From the NCBI GenBank assembly GCA_024234855.1, contig JACKNN010000005.1:186001-250000 (forward strand): DNA of 64,000 nucleotides. The letters run 5' to 3'. Numbering within the stretch: the stretch's first letter is position 1; each line of letters opens with the position of its first letter. Below are positions 31,589 to 39,674 of the stretch, piece by piece. The notes under the pieces are model-generated. The model was given only the letters and a program-made list of their open reading frames with translations, was not told the origin of the DNA and searched no databases. The stretch is from Pseudomonadales bacterium (GTDB taxonomy: Bacteria; Pseudomonadota; Gammaproteobacteria; Pseudomonadales; Halieaceae). Position numbers and translations under genes: made by a program.

Positions 31589-32818
31589 TCAGCCGTAAAA
31601 CCAGTAGGAGACGGCGATAGCCGCGCCTATGCCGGCCGCGTCCGCCGCCAGGCCGCAGGCCAGCGCGTGGCGGCTGTGGCGAATCCCCACCGCGCCGAAA
31701 TACACCGCCAGCACGTAGAACGTGGTTTCGGTGGAGCCCTGCACAGTGGCGGCGAGTCGCCCCTGGAACGAGTCCACGCCGAAGGTGTTCATGGTGTCTA
31801 TCATCATGGCCCTCGCGCCGGAACCCGACAAGGGTTTCATCAGTGCCGTGGGCATGGCGTCCACCCAACGCGCATCCCAGCCACCCAGCGCCACCAGGTC
31901 GCGCAGACCGGTCATGGCGATATCCATCGCCCCGCTGGCGCGAAAGACGCCGATGGCGGCGAGCATCGCCAGCAGGTAGGGAATGATGCCGATCGCCGTT
32001 TCAAAACCCTGCCTCGCCCCCTCGATGAAGCTGTCATAGACATTCACCGAACGGCGGTGCGCCACCAGCAGGAACACCATGATGAGCCCGATGATCATCA
32101 GGTTGCTGAGCAGGCTGGACTGGCGCTGCAATTCGTCGGCGCTGAGGCTGGCGAACCATCCGACCAGCGCCAGCACCAGTGCAAAACAACCCCCCACGAA
32201 GGCCAGCACCACGGTGTCGGCGAGTTTTATGCGTTGCACCCACGCGGTGACCAGCAACCCCGCCAGGGTCGAGCAGCTGGTGGCGATCAGGATGGGAATA
32301 AACACCGCCGCCGGGTCCGGCGCGCCCAGTTGCGCGCGGTACAGCAGGATGGTCACGGGGAAAAGGGTGACGGCGGAGGTGTTGAGCACCAGGAACAGGA
32401 TCTGGGCGTTGGTAGCCACTGCGGGCGTCGGGTTGAGCGACTGTAAATCCTTCATCGCCTTGATCCCCAGCGGGGTGGCCGCGTTGTCCAGGCCCAGGAT
32501 ATTGGCCGCGAGATTGAGGGTCATGGATGAGATCGCCGGGTGGCCCGTCGGCACCTCCGGCATCAGCCGGGTAAACAGGGGCGACAGCAGCCGCGCCAGC
32601 CCGGCGACGAGCCCGCTGGCCTCCCCCACCGCGACAATGCCCAGCCACAGGGCCATCAGCCCGATCAGGCCGATCGCCAGCTCCACCGACAGGCCTGCCA
32701 TCTCGAACAGGGCAGTGACCATGCGCTGGAACACGGCGGCATCGCCCAGGCCCAGCCATTGGTAGAGTCCGCTGACGAAGGCGACGACAAAAAAACCCAG
32801 CCAGATGCGGTGCAGCAT
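31589..32818 (-). CDS. SpmA-SpmB fused nucleoside-recognition (Gate) domain membrane protein
   Basis: 409 residues of multi-pass membrane protein. The N-terminal half corresponds to SpmA (MALWLGIVAVGEASGLVAGLARLLSPLFTRLMPEVPTGHPAISSMTLNLAANILGLDNAATPLGIKAM...). The C-terminal half corresponds to SpmB (FIEGARQGFETAIGIIPYLLAMLAAIGVFRASG...MPTALMKPLSGSGARAMMIDTM). The conserved Gate motifs NLAANILGLDNAATPLG and ALMKPLSGSGAR are intact. In Bacillus the separate proteins affect spore maturation; in non-sporulating proteobacteria the fusion is thought to be a transporter of unknown substrate. The gene is divergent from the LexA-controlled radical SAM gene. Confidence 0.92.
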   Translation of the reverse strand: MLHRIWLGFFVVAFVSGLYQWLGLGDAAVFQRMVTALFEMAGLSVELAIGLIGLMALWLGIVAVGEASGLVAGLARLLSPLFTRLMPEVPTGHPAISSMTLNLAANILGLDNAATPLGIKAMKDLQSLNPTPAVATNAQILFLVLNTSAVTLFPVTILLYRAQLGAPDPAAVFIPILIATSCSTLAGLLVTAWVQRIKLADTVVLAFVGGCFALVLALVGWFASLSADELQRQSSLLSNLMIIGLIMVFLLVAHRRSVNVYDSFIEGARQGFETAIGIIPYLLAMLAAIGVFRASGAMDIAMTGLRDLVALGGWDARWVDAMPTALMKPLSGSGARAMMIDTMNTFGVDSFQGRLAATVQGSTETTFYVLAVYFGAVGIRHSRHALACGLAADAAGIGAAIAVSYWFYG

Positions 32819-32879
32819 CAGATTCCCTGTAGTGCGCGCGGGCGCGCGGCGTTCGGTGCACGCAGACTAAAGCATAACC

Positions 32880-32921
32880 TTGCATCGACCCAAGGCGTGC
32901 GTATACTGTTTTTTTGTACAG
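32880..32921 (+). promoter_or_regulatory. Promoter with overlapping LexA (SOS) box
   Basis: TTGCAT (32880-32885) and TATACT (32902-32907), spacer 16, form a sigma-70 promoter. CTGTTTTTTTGTACAG (32906-32921) matches the LexA core CTGT-N8-ACAG exactly, and the outer bases (TA before, CA after) are close to the E. coli consensus. It overlaps the -10 and start region, the standard place for LexA repression, and lies 27 bases before the radical SAM start codon. Confidence 0.8.
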
Positions 32922-32947
32922 CACCCGTTGCCGGGGGTGGTAGTGCG

Positions 32948-34054
32948 ATGGCACGAGACGAGGACATCATTGTCAAACAGCGCAGCGTGCGCAAGGGCCG
33001 CGGCGCCCTGAGCAATCGCGGCAGCCGCTTCCAGCCCACCCGCAGCGAGTGGGAGGACGGCATCGAGGGCCCCAGCCCCGTAACCGAGTGTCGCGCGGTC
33101 GATGCCCGCAGCATCATCGCGCGCAACACGTCACCCGACATTCCCTTCAACCAGTCGATCAACCCCTACCAGGGCTGTGAGCACGGTTGCGTCTACTGCT
33201 ATGCACGGCCGACCCACGCCTACCTCGACCTGTCCCCGGGGGTCGACTTTGAAACCCGGCTCACATACAAGCGCAATGCCGCGGCCCAACTCGAGCGGGA
33301 GCTGGCGCGCCCGGGCTATACCTGCAGCTGCATCACGCTGGGCGCCAACACCGACCCGTACCAACCGGTTGAGAAAAAGTACCGCATCACCCGACAGTTG
33401 CTGGAAGTGCTGCAGCGCCAGCGCCACCCGGTCGCCATCATCACCAAGGGTGCACTGGTGACCAGGGATATCGATATCCTTGCCGACATGGCTGCGGAGG
33501 GGCTGTGCTCGGTCGCGATCAGCATTACTACCCTGGATACCGACCTCAAGCGGCTGCTGGAACCCAGGGCCGCCTCGGGCCGGGCCCGGCTGGCAAGCAT
33601 CGAGTCGCTGGCGGCTGCCGGCATTCCTGTCACCCTGCTGTTCGCGCCTGTGATTCCGGCCCTCAACGACAGCGAAATGGAAACCGTCCTGGCCAGCTCG
33701 CGGGACGCCGGGGCCTCCGCCGCGGCGTACATGTTATTGCGGCTGCCGCTGGAAATCCGCGACCTGTTCTTTGAATGGCTGCACCAGCACTACCCGCTGC
33801 GGGCGGAGCACGTGATCAGCCTGCTACGCCAGAGCCGGGGCGGCACCGACTACGACAGCCGTTTCGGCCACCGCATGCGCGGCACCGGCACCTTTGCCGA
33901 CCTGCTCGCGCAGCGCTTCAGGGTGGCCTGCAAGCGTCTGGGACTGACTCAGGGTGAAGGGACCGCTGGCGGGCGCACCGACCTGTTCCGGCCGCCGGAA
34001 AAGACGCGCCGCAGCGGGCCGGCCCCAGCGGGCAATCAATTCGAGCTGTTTTAA
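32948..34054 (+). CDS. PA0069/Rv2578c-family radical SAM protein (spore photoproduct lyase-like)
   Basis: 368 residues. The radical SAM cluster ligands are Cys77, Cys81 and Cys84 (CEHGCVYCY) in the family context INPYQGCEHGCVYCYARPTHAYLDLSPGVDFE. Further family stretches are TLGANTDPYQPVEKKYRITRQLLEVL and SITTLDTDLKRLLEPRAASGRARLASI. The fold is a partial TIM barrel related to SplB. The reaction is unknown, but relation to photoproduct lyase and the LexA box upstream point to DNA damage response. The ATG at 32948 lies after the promoter; the frame stays open far upstream only because of base composition. Confidence 0.93.
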   Translation: MARDEDIIVKQRSVRKGRGALSNRGSRFQPTRSEWEDGIEGPSPVTECRAVDARSIIARNTSPDIPFNQSINPYQGCEHGCVYCYARPTHAYLDLSPGVDFETRLTYKRNAAAQLERELARPGYTCSCITLGANTDPYQPVEKKYRITRQLLEVLQRQRHPVAIITKGALVTRDIDILADMAAEGLCSVAISITTLDTDLKRLLEPRAASGRARLASIESLAAAGIPVTLLFAPVIPALNDSEMETVLASSRDAGASAAAYMLLRLPLEIRDLFFEWLHQHYPLRAEHVISLLRQSRGGTDYDSRFGHRMRGTGTFADLLAQRFRVACKRLGLTQGEGTAGGRTDLFRPPEKTRRSGPAPAGNQFELF

Positions 34055-34090
34055 TCGCCATTGCCGCCGCAAGAATGCGACCCGGGGAGA

Positions 34091-34867
34091 CTAGTTGTTA
34101 TCGGCGGCGGGATAGAACAAATTGCGCCAGCTGTCGCGCTGGAACGGCCGCCACTGGTCCGGGTGTGTAGCCAGGCGGTCCGCCACCAGGTACCAGATCG
34201 CGGGGTTGAGCGTCATACCGCAGTGGCTGCCCCTCACCTGGATATTTTCGCTGCGCTGGTGGCCGCCACGCTGGACGGTGGTCTGCCAGTTAACAATGCC
34301 ATCCCCCTTGGAATAAATCGCGGTGAACGGCACCGATGGCGCCTCGTGGAGCAAATCCTGGTCGATCGGCAGCGCCTGCGGCGGATTGAGGGCGCTGAAC
34401 AGGCGGGCCGGCACCGAAGCCGTCATGCGACCGCGGCCGAAGGGGCTGCCGAGGGCGATCACCTGCCGCACGGTGGCGGGATATTCCCGCGCCAGCTCGC
34501 GGGCGAAGATTCCGCCCAGGCTGTGTCCCACCAGCGACACCGGCCGCTCGTAGCGCTCGTTGAGTTCGTGTATGCGCGCGCGCAGTCCCTCCAGTACACC
34601 GCCGCGCGGCCCCAGATTGCGGCCCAGCCCCCAGCCGTGAACGGCATAATTGAGTCCGCCGAGAAAACGCCGCAGCGCCGCGTTATAGCTGTCGTCACCC
34701 ATAAATCCGGGCAGGACCATCACCGGGTGGCCGTCGCCGAGCGGCGCGATCCTGCGCAGGCGCTTGCGACTGAGATTGAGGGAAATGATTTCGAATACGG
34801 CCCGGTGGGCCTCGGTAAGGGATAACAGGGCGCTGGGTGGCGGTATCGACAGCTCCGGGACAGGCAT
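34091..34867 (-). CDS. Alpha/beta hydrolase, lipase/PGAP1-like esterase
   Basis: 258 residues from the ATG at 34867 (MPVPELSIPP); an ATG eight codons upstream is possible. The nucleophile elbow is GHSLGG (about 114-119). The acid residue lies in YSKGDGIVNW and the catalytic His in VRGSHCGMTLNPAIWYLVADRL. The segment HPVMVLPGFMGDDSYNAALRRFLGGLNYAVHGWGLGRN is typical of triacylglycerol-lipase-like bacterial proteins that hydrolyse short esters. No signal peptide is evident, so the site of action is probably cytoplasmic. It is convergent with the radical SAM gene. Confidence 0.88.
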   Translation of the reverse strand: MPVPELSIPPPSALLSLTEAHRAVFEIISLNLSRKRLRRIAPLGDGHPVMVLPGFMGDDSYNAALRRFLGGLNYAVHGWGLGRNLGPRGGVLEGLRARIHELNERYERPVSLVGHSLGGIFARELAREYPATVRQVIALGSPFGRGRMTASVPARLFSALNPPQALPIDQDLLHEAPSVPFTAIYSKGDGIVNWQTTVQRGGHQRSENIQVRGSHCGMTLNPAIWYLVADRLATHPDQWRPFQRDSWRNLFYPAADNN

Positions 34868-35006
34868 CACGATGCACCCGCCGCATTGCACCCGGACCGC
34901 ACACCGCCAGAGACCATCGCCACACCCGCATCTGCAAAACTAGTGACACGAGCATAGCCAATATCTTCTGGCGGTGGAACCCCCCGCCCCGGATCCCCGG
35001 TGCGGG

Positions 35007-35543
35007 CTAAAGCCGGGAAAACTCCTTGTTGAGTTCGTACTGGCGGGAAGTGACATAGGACTCCATGGCCTGTACCCGCGCCAGTGCGGCATCGAGCCGC
35101 TCCCGCGCGCGCTGCAACCTGACACTGCTGCTGTCGGGATAGCGAAAAACCTTGCGGGGCCGGTAATCGTGATGGCGCTCGTCGTACTCCATCTCGACTG
35201 CCGCTTCCTCGTACTCGGGTTCACGGGCGTCACCGGCCTGCGTCCAGCGGCTCGGCCGCGGCGCCATCAGCACCCAGGCCGCCAGGTAAACCCAGAGGGC
35301 CAGCGTACCGGTAAACAGGAAAGCGGCGACCCAGGTCAGGCGCACGACCCAGTGGGCCACATCCCAGTGGTCCGCGAGCCCGGCGCAGACCCCGGCGACT
35401 TTGCTGTCCCGGGTGTTGCGATACAGGTTCATACCCCAGCCACCGCGCCTGCGCGCCTGGAACCGTTGGCTCCCGCGGCGTTGATTGTGCTGGTAACCAG
35501 TGCGCTCATGACCAGTGCGTTCCCGCCTGTCAGCTGTGCTCAT
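35007..35543 (-). CDS. pspC: Phage shock protein C-like membrane protein
   Basis: 178 residues. The PspC domain is NLYRNTRDSKVAGVCAGLADHWDVAHWVVRLTWVAAFLFTGTLALWVYLAAWVLMA (about 39-94), with two membrane segments. A long C-terminal cytoplasmic or periplasmic region with coiled-coil character follows (VRLQRARERLDAALARVQAMESYVTSRQYELNKEFSRL). It has a longer basic N-terminus than E. coli PspC. PspC and PspB sense envelope stress and release PspA from PspF. Three bases separate it from pspB. Confidence 0.93.
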   Translation of the reverse strand: MSTADRRERTGHERTGYQHNQRRGSQRFQARRRGGWGMNLYRNTRDSKVAGVCAGLADHWDVAHWVVRLTWVAAFLFTGTLALWVYLAAWVLMAPRPSRWTQAGDAREPEYEEAAVEMEYDERHHDYRPRKVFRYPDSSSVRLQRARERLDAALARVQAMESYVTSRQYELNKEFSRL

Positions 35544-35546
35544 AAA

Positions 35547-35816
35547 CTACTCCTTGCCCGTGTGTGGGTCCCGCCCCTGGCGGTCGACCTGGCGGCGCCA
35601 GTCCCGGTGATCGGCATCGAGGATGGATTCCAGCGCCTCGATCCGGTCGGTCAGCTTATCCACCGTCACCAGCATGTGCTCTATCGACTCCCTGTCCTCG
35701 TGGGTAAGTCCCCGGGACGCCCGGTTCACGCTGCGATAGTGCATGGTGATCCACATGGGCGCCACGATCACCAGAAACAGGATGGTAGGGACAAACATGA
35801 ATTTCCAGAATTCCAT
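35547..35816 (-). CDS. pspB: Phage shock protein B
   Basis: 89 residues. The N-terminal membrane anchor is MEFWKFMFVPTILFLVIVAPMWITMHY, followed by a coiled coil (HEDRESIEHMLVTVDKLTDRIEALESILD) and a short basic tail. Length and motif order match PspB. Second gene of pspA-pspB-pspC; works with PspC as the membrane sensor. Confidence 0.93.
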   Translation of the reverse strand: MEFWKFMFVPTILFLVIVAPMWITMHYRSVNRASRGLTHEDRESIEHMLVTVDKLTDRIEALESILDADHRDWRRQVDRQGRDPHTGKE

Positions 35817-35903
35817 TGATGCATTCCTTGGGCAGCCGGTGGTTGCACCGTCATGCTGCCATTGTTGAAGCAGTTAGCCAATTGACCCGGGGTTCGCCAC
35901 AGC

Positions 35904-36581
35904 CTAGTGGCTGTCCCGCCCTGCCATTTCAGACTTCAGCCGTTCCAGTTCATCGGTGATGCGGGCGTCCTCGTGCAGCGAGTCTATTTCCGCCGCCAGG
36001 TCCGGCGCCACCTCCCGCCCCAGGTCCATGGACTCGAGTTGGCTCTCCAGATTGTCCATGCGACGCTCGAAGTGTTCGAAACGCTGGAACGCGGTGTCCA
36101 GTGCCTCCCGGTGGATCTGCCGCTTGACCTTTATGCGCGACTCCACCGTCTTGCTGCGCATCAGCAGCGCTTTCTGTTTGGCCTTGGCATCGCCCAACTT
36201 CTGCTGCAACTGGGCGATCTCGCCGTTCAACTGCGCGATATGCTCATCGGTCGCCTTGAGTTCGCCTTCGACCACGGCGATTTCCTCCTCGATCGCGCGC
36301 TTTTCCTGCAACGCCGCCCGGGCCAGGTCCTCCCGCTCCTTGCTGATGGCAAGCCGGGCCTTGTCCTCCCAGCTGTCGGCCTCCAGTTGCACCTGTTCCA
36401 GCCGGCGGGCGGCGCTCTTGCGGTCCGCCAGTACCCGGGCGGATGAACTGCGCACCTCCACCAGCGTGTCTTCCATTTCCTGGATGATCAGGCGAATCAT
36501 CTTCTCGGGGTCTTCGGCCTGGTCCAGCATGGCATTGATATTGGAGTTGATGATGTCGGTCATGCGGGAAAATATGCCCAT
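35904..36581 (-). CDS. pspA: Phage shock protein A
   Basis: 225 residues. Starts MGIFSRMTDIINSNINAMLDQAEDPEKMIRLIIQEMEDTLVEVRSSSA, the amphipathic membrane-binding helix and first helix of PspA/IM30. The rest is the long coiled coil. PspA binds and inhibits PspF in unstressed cells and supports damaged membrane as an ESCRT-III-like scaffold. AGGAGC six bases before the ATG fixes the start. It is driven by the sigma-54 promoter at 36645-36660, with PspF encoded divergently. Confidence 0.97.
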   Translation of the reverse strand: MGIFSRMTDIINSNINAMLDQAEDPEKMIRLIIQEMEDTLVEVRSSSARVLADRKSAARRLEQVQLEADSWEDKARLAISKEREDLARAALQEKRAIEEEIAVVEGELKATDEHIAQLNGEIAQLQQKLGDAKAKQKALLMRSKTVESRIKVKRQIHREALDTAFQRFEHFERRMDNLESQLESMDLGREVAPDLAAEIDSLHEDARITDELERLKSEMAGRDSH

Positions 36582-36644
36582 GGTGCTGCTCCTGTTGGTG
36601 TGTTGATCTGAGCCTGCTAAGTACGTTTACCCTGGGATTACCCT

Positions 36645-36660
36645 TACAGAAAGCGTGCCA
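36645..36660 (-). promoter_or_regulatory. Sigma-54 promoter of pspABC
   Basis: On the minus strand the -24 element is a perfect TGGCACG, followed by four bases and CTGTA as the -12 element. As in E. coli pspA, the -12 box has GT in place of the consensus GC. Transcription would start near 36634, giving a leader of about 50 bases. PspF sites should lie in the AT-rich region 36680-36790, which also contains the pspF promoter. Confidence 0.75.
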
Positions 36661-36793
36661 GACTTTATATCCAACTGATTCTAAACGCTTTTTTAGTATA
36701 ACAGGCCGGGCTCACTGCACAATTCAACACGAATAAGGTTATTTTTACCTTTATTATTTGGTTTTTATGCCTTCTTATTGGTATATTTAACCT

Positions 36794-37816
36794 ATGAGAA
36801 CCCCGACTAGCATCATCGGCAACTCCCCCGCCCTGTCCAGCGCCCTGGATCACGTGTCCCGGTTGGCGGGTGTCAACCGCCCGGTACTGGTGCTGGGTGA
36901 ACGCGGCACCGGCAAGGAACTGGTGGCGGAGCGCCTGCACTACCTCTCGGGGCGCTGGGACGGCCCGCTGCTCAAGCTCAACTGCGCGGCGATAGCGGAG
37001 AGCCTGCTGGAGTCCGAGTTGTTCGGCCACGAGGCCGGCGCTTTCACCGGGGCTACCCGCATCCGCCGGGGTCGTTTCGAGCGCGCCGAAGGCGGCAGTC
37101 TGTTCCTCGATGAAGTCGCAACCATGTCGCTGCGGTTGCAGGAGAAGTTGCTGCGTGTCGTGGAGTACGGGGAGTTCGAAAGACTGGGCGGCCAGGAGAC
37201 CCTGCGGGCCGATGTGCGGGTAATCGCCGCGACCAATGTGGACCTGCAGCAGCGCGCGGCCCAAGACCTGTTTCGCAGTGACCTGCTGGACCGGCTCAGC
37301 TTCGACGTGGTACACCTGCCGGCCCTGCGCCAGCGCTCAGGTGATATTTACGAGCTGGCCCAGCATTTCGCCGTACAGATGTGCGCGGAACTGGGCTGGG
37401 ATATGTTTGCCGGGTTTACGGAGCAGGCGTTGGCCGTATTGCTGGAACACCGCTGGCCGGGCAATGTGCGAGAGTTGAAAAACGTGGTTGAACGCTCGCT
37501 CTACCGCTGGGGCGATCCCCGGGAGCCTGTCGCCGACATCGTGATCGACCCGTTCAGGTCACCGTTCGCACCGACCGTCCCCGTCCCGCCCGCGGATGCC
37601 ACCGCGGCCGCGGCCACTGAACCCGTCGCCGGAGCAACGGATATCGCATTCACCGAGCGTATCGGCCGCATCGAAAAGCAACTATTGCAGGAAGCGCTGG
37701 CACAACATGGGCAGAGCCAGCGTCGCACCGCGCAGGCGCTCGGCCTGAGCTACGATCAACTGCGGGGACTGGTGCGCAAACACGGGCTGGCGCGACGCCG
37801 GCGCCGCGGCCAATAA
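36794..37816 (+). CDS. pspF: PspF, sigma-54 enhancer-binding activator of the psp operon
   Basis: 340 residues. There is no N-terminal receiver domain, as expected for PspF. Walker A is GERGTGKE (35-42), and the sigma-54 contact loop GAFTGA is at residues 82-87 (HEAGAFTGATR). Walker B, Sensor II and the WPGNVRELKNVVERSLYRW motif follow. The C-terminal Fis-type HTH is RRTAQALGLSYDQLRGLVRKHGL. Divergent from pspA, the standard arrangement. The ATG has no clear Shine-Dalgarno sequence and follows very AT-rich DNA, which suggests low expression. Confidence 0.97.
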   Translation: MRTPTSIIGNSPALSSALDHVSRLAGVNRPVLVLGERGTGKELVAERLHYLSGRWDGPLLKLNCAAIAESLLESELFGHEAGAFTGATRIRRGRFERAEGGSLFLDEVATMSLRLQEKLLRVVEYGEFERLGGQETLRADVRVIAATNVDLQQRAAQDLFRSDLLDRLSFDVVHLPALRQRSGDIYELAQHFAVQMCAELGWDMFAGFTEQALAVLLEHRWPGNVRELKNVVERSLYRWGDPREPVADIVIDPFRSPFAPTVPVPPADATAAAATEPVAGATDIAFTERIGRIEKQLLQEALAQHGQSQRRTAQALGLSYDQLRGLVRKHGLARRRRRGQ

Positions 37817-37895
37817 ATTCCGCGCGGGGGCCAGCTATCCGGGCAATTTTCTGCAATAATCCCCGCCCGTCGCCCACCTCAACAGGAATCACAGC

Positions 37896-39356
37896 ATGCA
37901 GCTCTCTCTCTCCGATCCCGGTCTACTGAAAAACCAGGCGTATATTGATGGCCAGTGGGTCAATGCCGATGATGGCACCACCTTTGACGTCACCAACCCG
38001 GTCAACGGTGAGCTGATTACAGCGGTCGCCAGCGTGGGGGCGACCGAAACAGCCCGCGCCATAGCGGCGGCGTCCAAGGCCATGCGGGAGTGGGCGCGCA
38101 AGCCCGCCAAGGCGCGCGCCGGCATCCTGCGCAAGTGGTTCGACCTGATGATGCAGCACCAGGAAGACCTCGCCATTCTCATGACCGCCGAACAGGGCAA
38201 GGTGCTGGCGGAGTCCCGGGGTGAGATTGCCTACGGTGCCGCCTTCGTTGAATGGTTCGGCGAACAGGCAAAGCGGATAGACGGCGATGTCATCCCCGGC
38301 CCCTCCCCCGACAAGCGCATCGTCTGCATCAAGCAACCGGTGGGTGTTGTCGCCGCCATCACCCCCTGGAACTTCCCCAACGCCATGATCGCGCGCAAGG
38401 CCGCCCCGGCACTGGCGGCGGGCTGTACCATTGTCATCAAGCCGGCCAGCGAAACACCGCTGTCCGCCTTTGCCATGGCAGAGCTGGCGGAGCGCGCGGG
38501 CGTTCCCGCCGGTGTCCTCAATATAGTAACAGGCAGTTCCTCGGCCATCGGCGGCGAGCTGACAGCCAATCCGCTGGTGCGCAAACTTACCTTCACCGGC
38601 TCGACGCCGGTGGGCAAGATGCTCGAAGCCCAGTGCGCCGCCACCATGAAAAAGACGTCGATGGAGCTGGGGGGCAACGCGCCCTTCATCGTATTTGACG
38701 ATGCCGATCTCGATGCCGCCATCCAGGGTGCGATGATCTCCAAGTACCGCAATGCGGGCCAGACCTGTGTCTGCTCCAACCGCCTGTTCGTGCAGGAAGG
38801 CGTGTACGACGCTTTCGTGGAAAAACTGGTCCGGGCCACCGCCGCTCTCACCGTGGGCGACGGTATGCACGACGGCATTACCATCGGCCCGCTGGTCAAT
38901 AAGAAGGCGGTGGTTGACGTCGACAAATTGGTACAGGCCTCCATCGATTCCGGCGCGAAAGTCGCACTGGGTGGTGGCCCGCACGAACTGGGTGGCTGCT
39001 TCTACCAGCCCACCGTGCTGACCGAGGTCACCTCGCAGATGGCGGTGTTTCGCAACGAGATCTTCGGCCCGGTGGCACCGGTCGTGCGTTTCTCCACGGA
39101 AGCGGAAGTCATCGCCATGGCCAACGATACCGAGTTTGGCCTGGCCTCCTATTTCTATACCCGGGATATCGGCCGGGTGTGGCGCGTGGCCGAGGCCCTG
39201 GAGTACGGTATCGTCGGCATCAACGAGGGCATCATCTCCAACGAAATGGCACCCTTTGGTGGCGTCAAGGAATCCGGCTCGGGCCGGGAGGGTTCCAAGT
39301 ACGGGATCGACGATTACGTGGAAGTGAAGTACATGCTGATGGGCGGGCTGGAATAA
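37896..39356 (+). CDS. gabD: NAD(P)-dependent succinate-semialdehyde dehydrogenase
   Basis: 486 residues, the normal length for GabD. The catalytic Cys291 is in NAGQTCVCSNR (the double-Cys pattern CVC typical of SSADH), the general base Glu257 in MELGGNAP, and NAD-binding stretches are TPWNFPNAMIARKAAPALAAGCTIVIKPASETP and FTGSTPVGK. It oxidises succinate semialdehyde to succinate, linking GABA or polyamine nitrogen catabolism to the TCA cycle. No GabT is adjacent, but an omega-aminotransferase gene lies 6 kb downstream. It may stand alone; AGGAATC precedes the ATG. Confidence 0.85.
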   Translation: MQLSLSDPGLLKNQAYIDGQWVNADDGTTFDVTNPVNGELITAVASVGATETARAIAAASKAMREWARKPAKARAGILRKWFDLMMQHQEDLAILMTAEQGKVLAESRGEIAYGAAFVEWFGEQAKRIDGDVIPGPSPDKRIVCIKQPVGVVAAITPWNFPNAMIARKAAPALAAGCTIVIKPASETPLSAFAMAELAERAGVPAGVLNIVTGSSSAIGGELTANPLVRKLTFTGSTPVGKMLEAQCAATMKKTSMELGGNAPFIVFDDADLDAAIQGAMISKYRNAGQTCVCSNRLFVQEGVYDAFVEKLVRATAALTVGDGMHDGITIGPLVNKKAVVDVDKLVQASIDSGAKVALGGGPHELGGCFYQPTVLTEVTSQMAVFRNEIFGPVAPVVRFSTEAEVIAMANDTEFGLASYFYTRDIGRVWRVAEALEYGIVGINEGIISNEMAPFGGVKESGSGREGSKYGIDDYVEVKYMLMGGLE

Positions 39357-39456
39357 GCACTGCCCTGATGAGCCGGGCCGGGCGGGCCGCTACTGCCCGG
39401 CCTGACGCCCGCTGCAGCCGCAGCGGTACGAAATACATCCGCTCTACCTGGACCTG

Positions 39457-39642
39457 CTACAGGGCCTCTACCCTGGTCTTGGCACAGCGACTGCAGCGCA
39501 ATACCGTGACCAGTTTGCCCTGCTTCACATCAAACTGTTTGGCCTTGTCGACAACCCATTTGTGATGCCCGTGACGGCACAGCGTGTTGCCCCTGTGCCT
39601 GTCCTTTAGGGAGGGTCGGCGAAAGGGAAGAATCTCGGCCAT
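39457..39642 (-). CDS. Small zinc-ribbon-like conserved protein, 61 residues
   Basis: Starts MAEILPFRRPSLKDRHRGNTLC and ends VTVLRCSRCAKTRVEAL. Cys22 and the C-terminal CSRC pair, with HGHH between, could form a zinc ribbon. The segment HHKWVVDKAKQFDVKQGKLVTV is the conserved core. Homologous small proteins are common in pseudomonads and relatives and are uncharacterised. GAGGGA at the right distance supports the start. Confidence 0.8.
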   Translation of the reverse strand: MAEILPFRRPSLKDRHRGNTLCRHGHHKWVVDKAKQFDVKQGKLVTVLRCSRCAKTRVEAL

Positions 39643-39674
39643 ATCAACAATCCCTCACCGGACCCCGGACCGCC

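Noticed and set aside
32540..32947. Extension of the radical SAM reading frame 400 bases upstream
   Set aside because: It would run through the LexA box, the promoter and part of the divergent SpmA-SpmB gene, and the added residues are low-complexity.
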